Source of the DNA: Isoetes taiwanensis | Lineage: Eukaryota; Streptophyta; Lycopodiopsida; Isoetales; Isoetaceae | Assembly: GCA_021234155.1 (NCBI GenBank) | Contig: JAJEKV010000004.1 | Coordinates: 17,793,310 to 17,857,309, forward strand | Reading direction: 5' to 3' | Length of the DNA stretch: 64,000 nucleotides | The notes under the pieces: model-generated | Database searches by the model: none | What the model was told of the DNA's origin: nothing | The model's input: only the letters and a program-made list of their open reading frames with translations | Shown here: positions 44,161 to 56,936 of the stretch, one piece after another | Position numbering within the stretch: the stretch's first letter is position 1 | Layout: each line of letters opens with the position of its first letter | Translations under genes and position numbers: made by a program

Positions 44161-46649
44161 GTAAGGGGTATACATGTAGACATTACCTAATACTCTAATG
44201 ATGGACAGAAGGGCACTAAGAAATCCATAAATGCATGTAACAATTTTAGAAACACTTTTGCATGTAATATTGTGCAAAGTTGCTTGTTAATGCAACTACA
44301 AGGCATTCTCACATGTTTTGAAAAACATAAGATGCACCACTTCCCATTGTACATCCACTTTTGAACAATAGACAAATAGATTAATACAAAATGTCAGCGG
44401 ATCGAAAACAACAAAAAGAGACCGAGCATATACTAGGAATTACCAATCTTTCTTGTACCGGGTTCCATTTTTTGGTCTTCTTTGTAACCATTGCACAAGT
44501 TTTGTAAAAGTTTGGACTTAGCTATCCCCGAACTCTATGCTCCAACTCTATGCTCCATCAGGGCTGTCCAAGCCATATCAAGAATGCAACCGGACCACGA
44601 TCCCTCGATCGGCTGATCTCCGCGCCATAGAATTCATCCACTTTTTCACCATTACGGTAGAAGGCTGAATGTTGGAGTGTAAGCGTATGTCCTTTGTTTC
44701 TTACGGACATTCATCGATGTCGGCATTAATGAATGAAGTTGATGGATGGTCATTGCTAAGATTGCAAAATGTCGGCGGTTGTTTGCGGATATAACACCTA
44801 TTAGTTCAAGCATGCATAAGCCAACATCAAAAGCAAAACCTCTAATCACAAAATTGAAAAGAAAGGTCATACCAACATGCTCCATAGCTCACTACGGCTG
44901 CACAAGTTTCATCTTTGTCGAGAAATTATTCCAACAACACGAATTATAATAAACAATGCCTTCCTTTACCCAACTTTAAGGAGCAATATTTTCAATTTCA
45001 CATCACCTTTACTTTCATAACCAAACAACGATAAAATAATTTGTCAAAAATGAAGATATGTGAGATTTTTACTCACGTATTAGAGGCGGATATCATCATT
45101 AAGCAATAAAATAATGCCTAAGCCCGAAGGTGCAAATTCCACCTACTCATGGAAACGAAATTCAAAGCTTCTAGTTCTATATATATGGGAACAAATGATG
45201 CCTTTGGAGCATACTAAAGATGCTAGAAGTCATCAAATTGTATATTCGAGACATATGTATGTTGCATTAAGCTTGGGGTCGAAGCTATTCCCTTCCATCC
45301 TGAGGTATTAATTTGTTGTATACGGATGTATCAAAAGACTTTAAGAAGTTGAGCTTTCTCATTTTTTAAGTAATTTTTTACTAGAAAAGGCTGTTGTGCA
45401 CTTAGGTTCTTTGGATAAGGGCTGCTAAGCTCGAGTCATTGTGAGCACTAACAAGATTTCCATTTAAGTTAATGGGCGTTGGCACTCCACATTGCCCTCT
45501 AATCCTCCTCTCCGGCTCTTATTCTTGCTAGGGCCAGCATCTTACGCCATCTGCAATCCACCCGAAACTCAATTATCCCTCGAGAAAGCTAACTTTGGTT
45601 TGCAAGCGGCCGAGGAGGATGATGAGGAATCGAATCTTTGGGTCGGAAGAAAATGGGCGTTCTGTGAATGCGCTTGGAGAGTTTAGGCACAGGATTATCG
45701 GCAAATGAGGGATAGCAAAGAAAGTGAGAGCAATTTTGGGTGCGGTTGTTGGGTCTTACTGGCTGCAAGCGGATCTAAGTGTTCTAGCAAGGAGGCGAGA
45801 ATCAAAAGCGAGGGCAATATAGCTATGTCTAGACTTTGCGGTGAACCCATCTAATGAAAGGCTTGAAACTCACCACGAAATCATAGAATTAAAAAAGGGC
45901 CCTGCTTGTCTGGCTAGCCGGATACTTGCCAGGAGCTGTGTGGAAATAGATTTGTCGTGTGCCAATAAGAACTTAAAACCATCGTGTTACCTTCCACTTT
46001 GCAAATGCTTTGCATATACTTGAGAGGGGGATTGATTCATGATATCCCCGATTACGTTACCATCGTCAATCGGACAAAACCCGGTTCTTTGATCCGGGTT
46101 ACGTTGTACCGAGGTCATTTGAGCATATTTACGTTCTTTCTTGCGAGAAAGAATCAAAGAAAAAGAATATGTATGCATGGGAAGAAAGATTGTGGATCGC
46201 CATACGAAACAATTTACACCCAAACCCGTTCAAAAACCCGGCAAACAATCTGCGAGGGTAGATTGTAATGTGGCACCCGAGATTACGCGTTGGTTGGTGC
46301 AAGCCGATACCTACAAATAATCAAACAAAACTAGTATTAATCGTCTTTGGGCCCCTGCAGCGTTCTAGAAATCACGGGGTAAATAGAGAATGTTGCACAC
46401 TTTCGATATGGCCTTAGGAAAATATACAACCCATTCTCCTATGCTTGGGAAAGAGGACTAAAGGTCCTGCGCATGCATCTTGACACGAGAATCAAGAGAG
46501 TTCTGCTGCGGTGACTCAAAGTAAGTAGCTGCCATCATCGATTCCACAAACCCTAATCGTGCCCTAATTCCGGCTGTCTCGAATCTCATGAGAAAAGGGT
46601 TTTTATTATAAGCCCTTGGATTTTTTGAATTAAAAGAGGGCTTTCTTTG
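44161..46649. other. Spacer without a supportable gene
   Basis: Short ORFs occur on both strands (for example 44652-44885 minus, 45492-45686 plus, 45984-46268 plus), but none shows a domain, codon consistency across splice sites, or a neighbour relation. Confidence 0.35.
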
Positions 46650-46689
46650 TAAGCCCTCTGATCTTAACCATTGAGGAGGATGGAACAAA

Positions 46690-46840
46690 AATTGCACAAA
46701 TTGCATGCAAAAACTTGGTGCACTCTAGATGTACTGATTAGTATGCCTCGTGCAATACGCCCATGAAATCATATGAAAACCATGTCAAAAAGCGTATAAA
46801 ATCACAAAAAAAACCCCCTGTTATAATGCTACATATTGAA
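46690..46840. repeat. Dispersed repeat, third copy
   Basis: GGTGCACTCTAGATGTACTG and AACCCCCTGTTATAATGCTA match the repeat at 2915-3055. Confidence 0.6.
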
Positions 46841-47399
46841 AGGATGACCTTTGTTCAGGACTTTTTCCCATGCCAACAATCGTGTCTCATTATACCACGC
46901 AATGAATGTAAGGAAGTCCTCAACGCTGTTGTGTCAATGGATGAATGGAAGACACAAAGGCACTTCTATTTAGCTATTGCCCAAAGGAATCCACCAACAT
47001 CTAGCTGGAGTTCCTCTGACAATCCTAATGTTGAGCCACATCTTCACTTGTGCTGCAAATTGAAACCATATATACATGTGTGTCGCTAAGAACTGACTTG
47101 GCCTATAATTCGGCCTGCCAATGACATTTTGGTTATAGAACACCAGAACAAGTGATTTTTCAAACTCTTAATAATAGTATCGCACTCATCTCTAGATGAA
47201 ATATACCATAAGAGAGGACCTTCCATGGAAACATTACGAAAATGGAGTTTTCAACGTCCACAATACAATACACTTTTACCATCCAAGAAAGATGCTAGAT
47301 GCTAAGAAAACGAGTCCAATAGTGAGATGACATTCTGCATATTTGCTTGTAAGTCTTTAAGAAAAGAAAAGTAGCATCTGCATATTTATTATAAATCTC

Positions 47400-47660
47400 A
47401 TGTTGGATGGATTCACATGAGGGTGGCACAGGCCATCGAGAATATACATACGAAATCAACACCATTTAATATGGTCATTTGAACTTAGTGTATTACATTG
47501 TGTATTTCACCAATTTTCCTATACAACATATACCCCACCAATGGGGATTGTTATCTATAGCACAGAGCAAAGTACGACTCGAAAAACTAACAGCTCTCCA
47601 TGACCGAAGTTGCCTTGCATATAAATATGTAGCATAATAGCTCAAGAGTTCTAGGGGACA
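47400..47660. repeat. Diverged copy of the foldback-family interior
   Basis: GAAATCAACACCATTTAATA through ATACCCCACCAATGGGGA parallels AAAATCAACACCATATAGTA and ATACCCCACAAATGAGGA at 33490-33590. Confidence 0.55.
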
Positions 47661-49330
47661 ATTGAATTGATTGTAGAAAAAAGGCACCTGTTCTGAAATT
47701 ATTCCATGATGGGTTTGTTAGTTATATTAGTCAAAGCATCATCCATAGGACAATGAATTATTTTAGCAAGGGTTCAACTATCACAACGAGTCCCTGTATA
47801 GGATATTTTAAACCATAGGTAGAATGTGCATATGATATTTCAAAACTATAGGCATCTATATTTCGAAGCCATAGGCCTATAGTTTTGAAATATGATATGC
47901 AGGGACAACGAAGTTGTAAAATATCATATACTCTTACTCAATACGGTTTAAAAGTTGTGGAAATGGTATTTTGTAACTTCAGATTTCTAATGGTTTAGGA
48001 TAGGTATTCGTATGCTTACGTAGAATGCTGATGGTGGACGTGGGAGTTTGAGTCATGTTGACTATATACGCAGTCGAGGCAAAGAAAACCTAAGATTAGT
48101 TGAGCTTTATTTATTTTTGGAAGATTTTGTCGACACAAGGAAGGAGCGATGGAGTGAAGCGGCATGGAGGCGATGGCGCAGGGGAAGGCATATGTTTGCT
48201 CTTGGTTTTTATCTTTATTATTGTCTGTTCTTGTCGTTGAATCTCCTTGTAAGTCTCCATTTCTCTGGTTTGATTTGTTTTCTCTGTCTGTCTCAGTTCA
48301 TAACAAGCTTTGTGCCACTGCGTGTGGCAGGATTAAGTTCTTTGTGTTGAATTGGATCAGGGCTATGATTACATATGAGATGCCATCAGAAAATGGACCT
48401 TCCAGACAACATCAAGAAAGCAAATTTGGGACTTAGAAGAAGGGGCATCATAGCTGGAGCTTCAATCCGCCCATGTACAGGTTGTAAGAAGCCCCTTCTT
48501 TGATGAAGAACTTGTATTAACATAATAGCGCCATATCCAGTTCTTCTTTGGCTCGTCATAATTGCATCTTATACAATCAAATAGATAATTGACATGAGCC
48601 AATACTTGTTTTGTCTTTCTAACTTGAGTAGGTTCTGTTGTTCTTCTATTTACTATAACAAGGTATATTTTTAGCAGGTTAATGTGATTTACATCGGAAT
48701 TAAGTACAGCGGAAGTTGTATGCCTATGTTAGTGATTGACTACATTATTGACTCCGACAACATTGTTCCGAAATCATATGCTAACGTGGAAATGGCAGTT
48801 TGACCCCATCAAGGGGTCAATGGATGGCAACGGTGTCTCCATTTGGAACCATAGAGGGAATATTCATCAAATCAATGGCCCACAACAAGCCATAATACAA
48901 AACAAGCGAAGAGACGAGGACTTGAACAGTTATGAGTTAAGGCACCTATGGTTTTGAAATATGATATGCGGGCATCATATACAAGAACTCGGTATGATAC
49001 AAGGACTTGAACCTTGCTAAAATGATTCGAAGTCCTACATATAATATTGTTGACCAATACAATTAACAAATATCACATGATTATGTTTTCTAAGTTACAC
49101 CTAGTGCCCCCCTCCCCTCCCCCCCCAGAAAAAAACCCTTTCTTAATCATATTATGAAACACCTCCATGGCATGATTTCGAGAAGGGCACCTTTCTACAA
49201 TCAAATTAATTCACTGTAGGACCCCCAAGTTATCTTGCTACATATTCACGTGAGCGATTTCATATGCTCTGGGATGTAGGAATGATAGGTCCAATAGCCA
49301 GAGGTAGTCCAAGGTGCAATTCTTATGAAA
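47661..49330. other. Spacer with small repeats
   Basis: A short sequence around ATAGTTTTGAAATATGATAT occurs at 47880 and, as ATGGTTTTGAAATATGATAT, at 48949; related ATTTCAAAAC blocks occur at 47835. Overlapping ORFs at 48048-48436 look non-coding. Confidence 0.4.
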
Positions 49331-50708
49331 TATGTTTTTTTTGTTTTCTTTTTGTTTTTTGAAGGACGAAAAACTTTATTCATCAATCAAAATAAAATGC
49401 AAAGACAGGAGTATAACCCAACGGACAAACTGAGCCAACTGAGCACAACCACATGTCTATATATAGGAATGAATCTAAAGGTAAATTTTCCAAATCAATA
49501 TCAAAAGAAGAACAATTATAAGCTATGATAATTTTCTTCTGTGTCCACTGAAGAAGAATCTTGTCTATAATGTCCATGCCCTAAAAAATGTACAGTTTCC
49601 TTCTCTTCCAAACCGACCATGAAAACCAAAACTACATATAAGGTGAAAAGCTTATTTTCGCAAGCTGGGCCATGCATTCAATGAGCAAAATTTTCTGGCT
49701 AGATAGAGAGGTATCAAATGGATTAACAATCAAGACCATGCCAGCCGAAGCCACTCACAAAACAAGAAGCAATGCTCAATACTCTCAACCCTTTACTTAT
49801 ATATAGGAAACTCTGAATTTCGATGATCAATTTTATGGATCAACATGTTGACTCTCACATTTATGGATTATTTGCGACCACGGAATTGCCACTTTGGAGT
49901 GAAGCAACTTATCCCGCACCCATATCCAAACACTTCTCCATTGTGGCTGAGGGACCTCAAGATGCCATCTAGTAGACGGAGGCAAGATTTCATAATGCAG
50001 AAGCAATCTATAAACAAAAGAATCAAAGCACCCTGGCCTGATACACTGGTGGCAACCCCATACAATTATTCCAATTTGCAAACTAGAAGCCTGTGACAAT
50101 GACGCAGCAACCAAATCGCTCTACCCCATCTGTACAACAAGAATTTTGTTCTAAATGCCTCCCATGAAAAGAGATGGCCAAACTCATATATCAAGATGCA
50201 ATAGTGTTTATACCAGCTGCTATCCATCACCAATATGTCTGTGGATGAATAACAACACTCAGAGGCACACTCTCTAGAGTATCCTGCAAAGGAATCCACT
50301 AGCATGGAGTAGACAACTAGAGACACACCTTGTGAGTGATATGAAAAAGGGACCTAACAGTGTTCCAAGCAGCAAGCGAGCCCTTTAGAAAATGAAAAGC
50401 ATTAGGATATGGATGTAAATGATAAAGCAAAACTCAAGCATCAAGGGGCTTAATGATGGCCTTATCAAATGGAAGATAGTATCCTGCATAAACAATCTCA
50501 AACTAGGAGAATTATCCTTACCAACAAGAATTCTGTAAATAAAGTTCGATATCATCACCTTACTTTGGTGGTGAAAATTCAACATTCCAAGTCCACCAGT
50601 TGCCTTAGGTTTAATGCACTTTGCCCAGACAATCTTGACCACAACTCCTTCCTCATTTCCATCCTAATGAAGTTCCTAACAATACATACAATCTTCCAGG
50701 CATGGATA
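49331..50708 (-). mobile_element. 5'-truncated LINE fragment with poly-A tail
   Basis: On the minus strand VWAKCIKPKATGGLGMLNFH (about 50633-50575) is the conserved post-RT motif of L1-like elements. A decayed C-terminus follows, with CIRPGCFDSFVYRLLLHYEI near 50040. The element ends in an A-rich tail (T-rich on plus, 49331-49360) preceded by AATAAA. RT core and endonuclease are absent. It abuts the 3' side of the copy A unit. Confidence 0.78.
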
Positions 50709-50714
50709 GTTTGG

Positions 50715-51040
50715 CTATGTGACGGCTCCGACAAATTTGACTTGTATCAGATGATGAATTGCCCCGTGTACGTTTGGAGCATGCGGATGGGATGTAGCTG
50801 GAGCGGATACTGGTGCAGGTGGTGGTGGTGGCAGCTGGTGATTAGCTACAGCCAGAACCTCGGGCCCATACTCCTGTGGTATTGTTGGTGGATTGTTTTG
50901 GAGTACATAAGCTTGGAGCTCAGTAAGCTGACGCGTCATAAGTGTGAGCTCTTATTCTGGAGTTAGACGACCTGGTTGCACGGGGGTCGTCCAAGCAGGG
51001 TGATGTGCATCATCTAAAATACAAATAAAAAAATAGAGAT
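50715..51040 (-). pseudogene. Proline-rich 3' segment of the copy A unit
   Basis: On the minus strand an acceptor-like TTGTATTTTAG (about 51020) precedes an open frame DDAHHPAWTTPVQPGRLTPE. After one stop it reads MTRQLTELQAYVLQNNPPTI and QLPPPPPAPVSAPATSHPHA. The glutamine- and proline-rich content and the heptad-like start resemble retroelement gag C-termini. It may be a downstream exon of the gag-like gene at 51264-52603. No enzymatic motif is present. Confidence 0.45.
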
Positions 51041-51263
51041 AAACCAAATGTACAACCATAACTTATAAGTTGCATGCAAGGCATTCATTAGAGAGAGAGG
51101 ATAAGACATAAAATATCAAAAAGTTATATTAAAGGATGGCATATAAGTGCCACATTCCTTGGTACATATTTCTTAATGGCCTAGGGCCATACATCTATAA
51201 TAGAGAATACATTTAGGAACTAGGCTCTGCATCCTCATCCGGAAGCACCGATGGTTGGCAGTG

Positions 51264-52603
51264 TCAAAGCAAGGTGACATTAGGGCTAATGGTGAGAGTA
51301 GCCATGGAAGAAATCTCTGAGGAAAACGCCATGGCCCATGGAGCGGCGACAAGAAGTTTCATGCTCATCCATGATGCAATATCCCGCCTTAGGGAGATCA
51401 AAGCAATATCCCGACGCACGAGCACATAGGTGAGCGTGCGCGGCTGGAGCTTCTTATGCCCGGCTAAGGTGGATAGAGCACGGAGTGCCCACCATGATGT
51501 CTCGGCCTCTGGAGCCAGATCTCGGGCAATAAAGAGGATCTGTCCTTGCTTAAAAGTCGAAAGGAAGAAATGGGTGATATGATTTCCCAAGGCACGGACC
51601 CCATGGATAACAGATCTGGCTACCTCCTTGTCGAGGTCTATAGTGACCTCCTCTTCCTTAGCTTCTTGCTTTTCTTCCCTCAAATGATCCTTGTTGTCAC
51701 AAAGTTCTTTCCTTGCTTCATCCGATTCCATGGGAATATCCACCATATTAATATTTGGAACGTGAGGTCTGATAGCATCAAAGGCTTCCTGAGGTGGTTG
51801 TGATGGAGCCTCTTGCAACATAAGATGGCATAAGTGCAAGAGGACGTCGACTAATTCTATAGTCTCCTGGTGAAATTGAAGCAATTGTTGTACCTCCAAG
51901 GGGAGTTCGGCCGGGCTGAAGTCGATGAAGTCGTCCATACAATACTCGGCTAGCTCGTATAGGTCTTGTGTCTTGGTCTTGGACTTGAGGTCAGCAATAA
52001 TGTGGTATGCCCATATAATATCCTCCAAGAGGAGGTATTCTTAACCCTCATGCTGAATAACTGGGAAGGTATCCAGTCTAGTAAGTCGGGCTCCCTGGTT
52101 TCGGTGCAGCAGCATTTGCTCGGCTAATTGCTTCTAGCAAACGAGATCATCTTTACTGACACGCTCATCGTCCTAGTCAGTCAGTATCGCTAGTGCTTTC
52201 CCCTTCTCTGCAGGCAAGGCTTCATCCTCGACGTATTGGTCCATAAGAATGGCCAACACAAACTTTATGTCGAAGTACCTCTGGCCCTCATGTAGCATGA
52301 CGTGGAGGTGTTTGGCCCATCAGAGCTTCCCTTTTAGCATGGTGGTGGCGTGAGAATCACCCCCAACATCTCCCATACCATCTCCCTCTCTAAATAGAGG
52401 CGAGACAGGTCTCCAAAGGCAATGCAGAGTGGGACCATCTCCTGAGTGTAGAACTCAAGGAATGCAGCATGATCTGGATGCGCCTGCATGTTGGTGACCA
52501 AGTCGATGTTTTGAAGTAAGTAGGGATGAATCAGGTCAAAAGGAACCTGGGGATCCCCGTGCTCACCATCCTGGTACCATTGGGAAAGAGTAGCAGCGTC
52601 CAT
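51264..52603 (-). pseudogene. Gag-like protein of an undescribed repeat family, copy A
   Basis: ATG at 52603 opens MDAATLSQWYQDGEHGDPQV and continues through PFDLIHPYLLQNIDLVTNMQ. After one frameshift near 52330 a single long frame runs to TAA at 51264, interrupted only by TGA 52320-52322, TAG 52173-52175, TAG 52134-52136 and TAA 52041-52043. Repaired length would be about 440 residues. Visible segments include EYLLLEDIIWAYHIIADLKS, LYELAEYCMDDFIDFSPAEL, an acidic KEEEVTIDLDKEVARS stretch and ALISLRRDIASWMSMKL. No protease, RT, zinc knuckle or membrane segment is present. On the minus strand a TATA-like CTTTTAAATAAAG and a C/T-rich leader precede the ATG. It aligns along its length with copy B. 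It could be a retroelement gag or an amplified host gene. Confidence 0.7.
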
Positions 52604-52685
52604 TTGCGCAAGAGAGAAGTGGAGGAGGAACAAGAGAACAAGGAGAGCAAAAGAGAAATGAAACCCTGAATTTGGGTAGTGTCAC

Positions 52686-52701
52686 TTTATTTAAAAGTAT
52701 A
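52686..52701 (-). promoter_or_regulatory. TATA-like element upstream of copy A ORF
   Basis: ATACTTTTAAATAAAG on the minus strand lies about 85-100 bp upstream of the ATG at 52603 and is followed by a pyrimidine-rich leader, a usual plant promoter layout. Just upstream is TGACGTTGACGTCA, an imperfect palindrome with TGACG (bZIP-type) cores. Confidence 0.4.
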
Positions 52702-52899
52702 CTGACGTCAACGTCAGACGTCATTAATACTACTAATTATTAAAAATTAACCCCCCCTCCTTTTGTAAATAGTTATGAAAATAGACACAGCAAGAAATTA
52801 TGGATACAAATCGAGGTTCCTATATTCACATCCGAAGATATATACAACAAAATAATTTACAAAATGGCTTGGGAAAATGGTGAGCTAATTGTGGTCCCC

Positions 52900-53043
52900 T
52901 CAAATCCTTCGTTCCAAGGCCAAATCCTTTGGCATGATGGTAATCCTCTTAGCATGGAAAGCACAGAGGTTGGCGTCCCCAAAAAGGGCCACCAGGTAGT
53001 CTTTGGCGGCCTCCTGGAGGACGAGCATAGCATAGGTTGTAGA
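52900..53043 (-). pseudogene. Histone H3 C-terminal fragment, copy A
   Basis: On the minus strand the frame reads [20 protein letters not shown], then [20 protein letters not shown], then LALERRI and TGA (52900-52902). It corresponds to the last 45 or so residues of H3 (alpha-2 end, loop 2, alpha-3; canonical [20 protein letters not shown]). The stop falls after RRI where H3 continues with RGERA. Upstream codons do not match H3; a CTCCAG acceptor-like site before GAGGCC could mark an old exon border. With Phe for Ile and Leu-Ala-Leu-Glu changes it is divergent. Confidence 0.82.
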
Positions 53044-53050
53044 AACCACA

Positions 53051-55854
53051 AACATGAGAAAAAGAACCAAACCCGAATGAAAATGCATGATTGTAATGAA
53101 GATAGTTCTGCTAAAGAAATGAAATGGCTAAGATAAATTGTGTAACAAATGCCATAATCTCATAAGTTGAGAAAATAACTGTCATAACGCGCAGCTGACT
53201 CAAACTAAAACGCATGATTTAGAAACACCTAGTAAGGAAGTAAGGAAGGAAGTAACATGAAGACCCAAAAACTAAAGACCCAAAACATGCATTTTCTCAT
53301 AAGACCACCAACTACTAAAAGAATTGAAGGAAAAGAGTGGAAGTAATTAAGGAGCTTTCCAAAGAACAAAGTATTATGTAGAATCTACAATATGAATAAT
53401 ACGCTAATACAATTATCGACATAAGGAGCGATAGATAAAAATCAAAAGATGTAGGACAATTATGCATAGTATAAATTAATTCATACAAAAAGAAAGTCAA
53501 AACTTTAGTCTAGACGTTGACAATTCATAACCTGCATATAGAAATTTAATCTATAAACTAAAAAACCCGATGTATAACCATTGAGGGCAAACACCTAGAC
53601 AATGTAGAATGATAAAGGTTTGTAGATACCTTACCAAATGCTTTCAGACCTGAGTAATAACCAAAAAATCCTCAAAGGACGCAAAAAGCATCACTATGAA
53701 GGAAATGCCCAAATGCCAAGAAGCAAAGTTCCAACAGAAATGGCAAATTCCCTACGACATCCAAGCGAATAAAATAACACGAATCTTCCATAGAGCAATA
53801 TCCAAAACAATGTCCACCACTGCATCAAGCAAGCAAGAATATGAATGAACAGAAACGACAAAGTACTAGAAAACATATTATCTCCTACTTGAAAATAAGA
53901 TCTTGTATCAAGGAAAGAAGAGGCACTGCATATACCTAGCTAAAAGGATCGGAGGTAACTAGAGGTAAAGAGCATGGATCTGGACCGAGGTAGCGTAGTC
54001 GAAGCCAAAACATAAGTCCATTGACCACCAAATTGAAGTTTAGTCCCTAGAAGGACGATAATAAATCTACGATAATTGTTTCGACAAAAGAATAATATAG
54101 GGGCATAAATCCCTTGAACAACTTTTTCGAACTAGAAACATCAAATGGCATAAAATAGAAGAAAATGGCACAAAAAAAACAAAGTTGAGAGGAGTTGCAA
54201 AACTCAAATCTCTGCAATTTAAGATCAATACCATAAAATTTAAGGGGAGAAGCAAAAGAAAAAATGCTACTACCGCAAACATCAACATTCTAACGTTAAT
54301 ACCATAAATTATAAGGGACGGATGTAGACCACCAAACATCAATGCTCTAATATCTAGACTATAGGCGAGGGAAAAAATATCAAAGGAAATGTTGGAGCTA
54401 TATCCGACTATGGTTATACGAAAATGAGATTTATATAAGGAAGTTCCAAGAACAATGTCCTAATCAAATGCCAAAACAACCAAAAAGCAATACGCTATCC
54501 ATCATTCATCAAAAATAAAACTAAAATGCATTTCCTTGGAGGACATCTAGACAAAGGTGCTATCCATCATTCATCAAAAATAAAACTAAAATGCACGGCG
54601 ACAAAAACCACACCTCGGCTGAAGTTCAAGGGCAGAAGAATGATATAAATATTAACAAATGTATAACTTCTTAGGCGTATTAAATAAAAATGATTCCCAA
54701 TCTAAACCTAAGAAACTAGATAAAAATGATTCCTAATTTAACACAAAGAAATTATGGGAAATTGAATAAAACATATTGAATTAACTAGCAGTAATGCAGG
54801 CTTGAGGGGAGGAAGGCATGTATGAGGAAGGATATGTTGAATTAGATAGAGAATGGTTCTTTATAGGAAAAAGGGGGTGCTAAGTTGTTCGATATGAAGA
54901 GGTTGAAAGTGGGAACTTAACTAATGGGCAAAGTTTTAGTTTTACGATATTTTCTCAGTTGGCATCTTATGACCATGGAACTATTTGCACAATTGAAAGA
55001 CAATTGAAGGTAGTAGCTTTGCTTTATGTCAACAACGGTATAGTATTTCCTTCCAAGTAATGGGTTCAGATGTAGAGCAACAAACATAACTTAGTTGAAG
55101 GTAAACATGCAATTTTAAGAACTACAGATGAACTATTGAAACTTCAGAAATTTCTCAAACAACAATAGCTAAACGAAGTTCAAATTGTTCTGATGGACCT
55201 TGTCTTCGATCACCTGTAAATTCTCCTAGCTAGGTCTCTAAATGAATGTCAATTTGAGGCACAATTGTGGCAAGAAAGGAAAACATTTCTTCTGGCAAAA
55301 AATGGTGAAGCATCAAACTTTTCCATAAATTAGCATGCTTCCCACAAATGTACCTATCACCCACAGGAGTACTTATCACCTTGGATTAAGAATGCAAAAC
55401 ATCTCATGGAGGACCGGCTAGGGTTTGGAAGACGATAGGCGCTAGCGCCACTGCTCCCGCCATGTTGTATCCTTCAACAGCTACCATGCATGGAAAGTTT
55501 CTGCACTTTTGCATGTTCTGTATTGGTGCAAATTAGCAAAAGGTAAATTGCAAAAAGTATTCTTAGCAATTTAATACAAACTAGTAAGCTAAGCAGACCC
55601 AACATTCGATTCACTAAAACTAGTTCCTTCACAAGGTAAAAGCTTGCTAAGCCATCTGCAAGAGAAATGGCTAGAGTTGGGTGAAGATTGATAGGAAGAA
55701 GCTCATAAAAAACATATGTCAAGCTATTGTCGGTAACAATAGAGAACCGAAAAGAAAAACGACGTAGAGGAATTGAGATCTAATAGCTAAATGTATATCT
55801 GACTATGGATATCTGAAGATGTCATGTTGCTTCCCTGCAAAAAACCAAAGAGCA
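53051..55854. other. Spacer without a supportable gene
   Basis: AT-rich. A 37-bp direct repeat (GCTATCCATCATTCATCAAA) occurs at 54494-54530 and 54559-54595. No coding sequence or transposon domain recognised. Confidence 0.4.
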
Positions 55855-56936
55855 ATGAATATGTAGCAAAACAACAGGGGGTTCCAGGGGGATTTGATAT
55901 GGATGTAAAAACAATAATTCCCGAAACCATAGACCATATATCTTTAAAACAATTGAATGGGTTGTTATAAAAAAAAAAAATAGATTCAAGATAAAAAATA
56001 ATCATATTAGCTTATGGGGTACCTTGGTTATAGACGTCTTATATAAGAACATTGAGTTATTTTGGTAGAGGTTCAAGCCCCCGTATTTCATATTCTAAAT
56101 CTTAGGCAAAGCCGTATAGAGGTTCGATATTCCCTCAAAACCTTAGGCGAAATCGTATTTCATATTTCAAAATCATAGGCGCCTCCAATGACTATAAGCG
56201 AAAAGAGAGGTGCCAAGAGGCCTCAACATACGATCTGGGTCGTATGATCGACGAATCCGATGACTGTGGTAGTTCAGGGTGCACCTCGTTCAGAAATATG
56301 TAGCAAAATAACAGGGGGTTCCAGGGGGATTTGATATGGATGTAAAAATAATAATTCCCGAAACCATAGACCATATATCTTTAGAAGAATTGATTGGGTT
56401 GTTATAAAAAAAAAAAAAAATAGATTCAAGATAAAAAATAATCACATTAACTCACAGGGTACATTGGTTAAAATAGTCTTATATTAAAACATTGAGTTAT
56501 TTTGGTAGAGGTTCAAGCCCCCGTATTTCATATTCTAAAAGCTTAGGCAACGTCGTATAGAGGTTCGATATTCCCTCAAAACCTTAGGCAAAATCGTATT
56601 TCATATTTCAAAATCATAGGCGCCTCCAATCATAAATGACTATAAGCGAAACGAGAGGTGCCCAGAGGCCTCAACATACGATCTGGGTCATAGGATCGAC
56701 GAATCCGACGGCTGTGGTAGTCCATGGTGGTTCGATATTCCCTCAAAACCTTAGGCAAAATCGTATTTCATATTTCAAAATCATAGGCGCCTCCAATCAT
56801 AAATGACTATAAGCGAAACGAGAGGTGCCTAGAGGCCTCAACATACGATCTAGGTCGTAGGATCGACGAATCCGACGGCTGTGATAGTCCATGGTGCACC
56901 TCGTTTAGAAATATGTAGCAAAATAACACATGCCAC
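55855..56936. repeat. Tandem array, unit about 437 bp, 2.4 copies
   Basis: ATGTAGCAAAA[C/T]AACAGGGG starts units at 55861 and 56298. A third, partial copy (56729-56936) contains GGTTCGATATTCCCTCAAAA and ends at ATGTAGCAAAATAACA. Units contain an A-run and AAAATCATAGGCGCCTCCAA. The ACAGGGGGTT piece also occurs at 31565. Confidence 0.85.
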
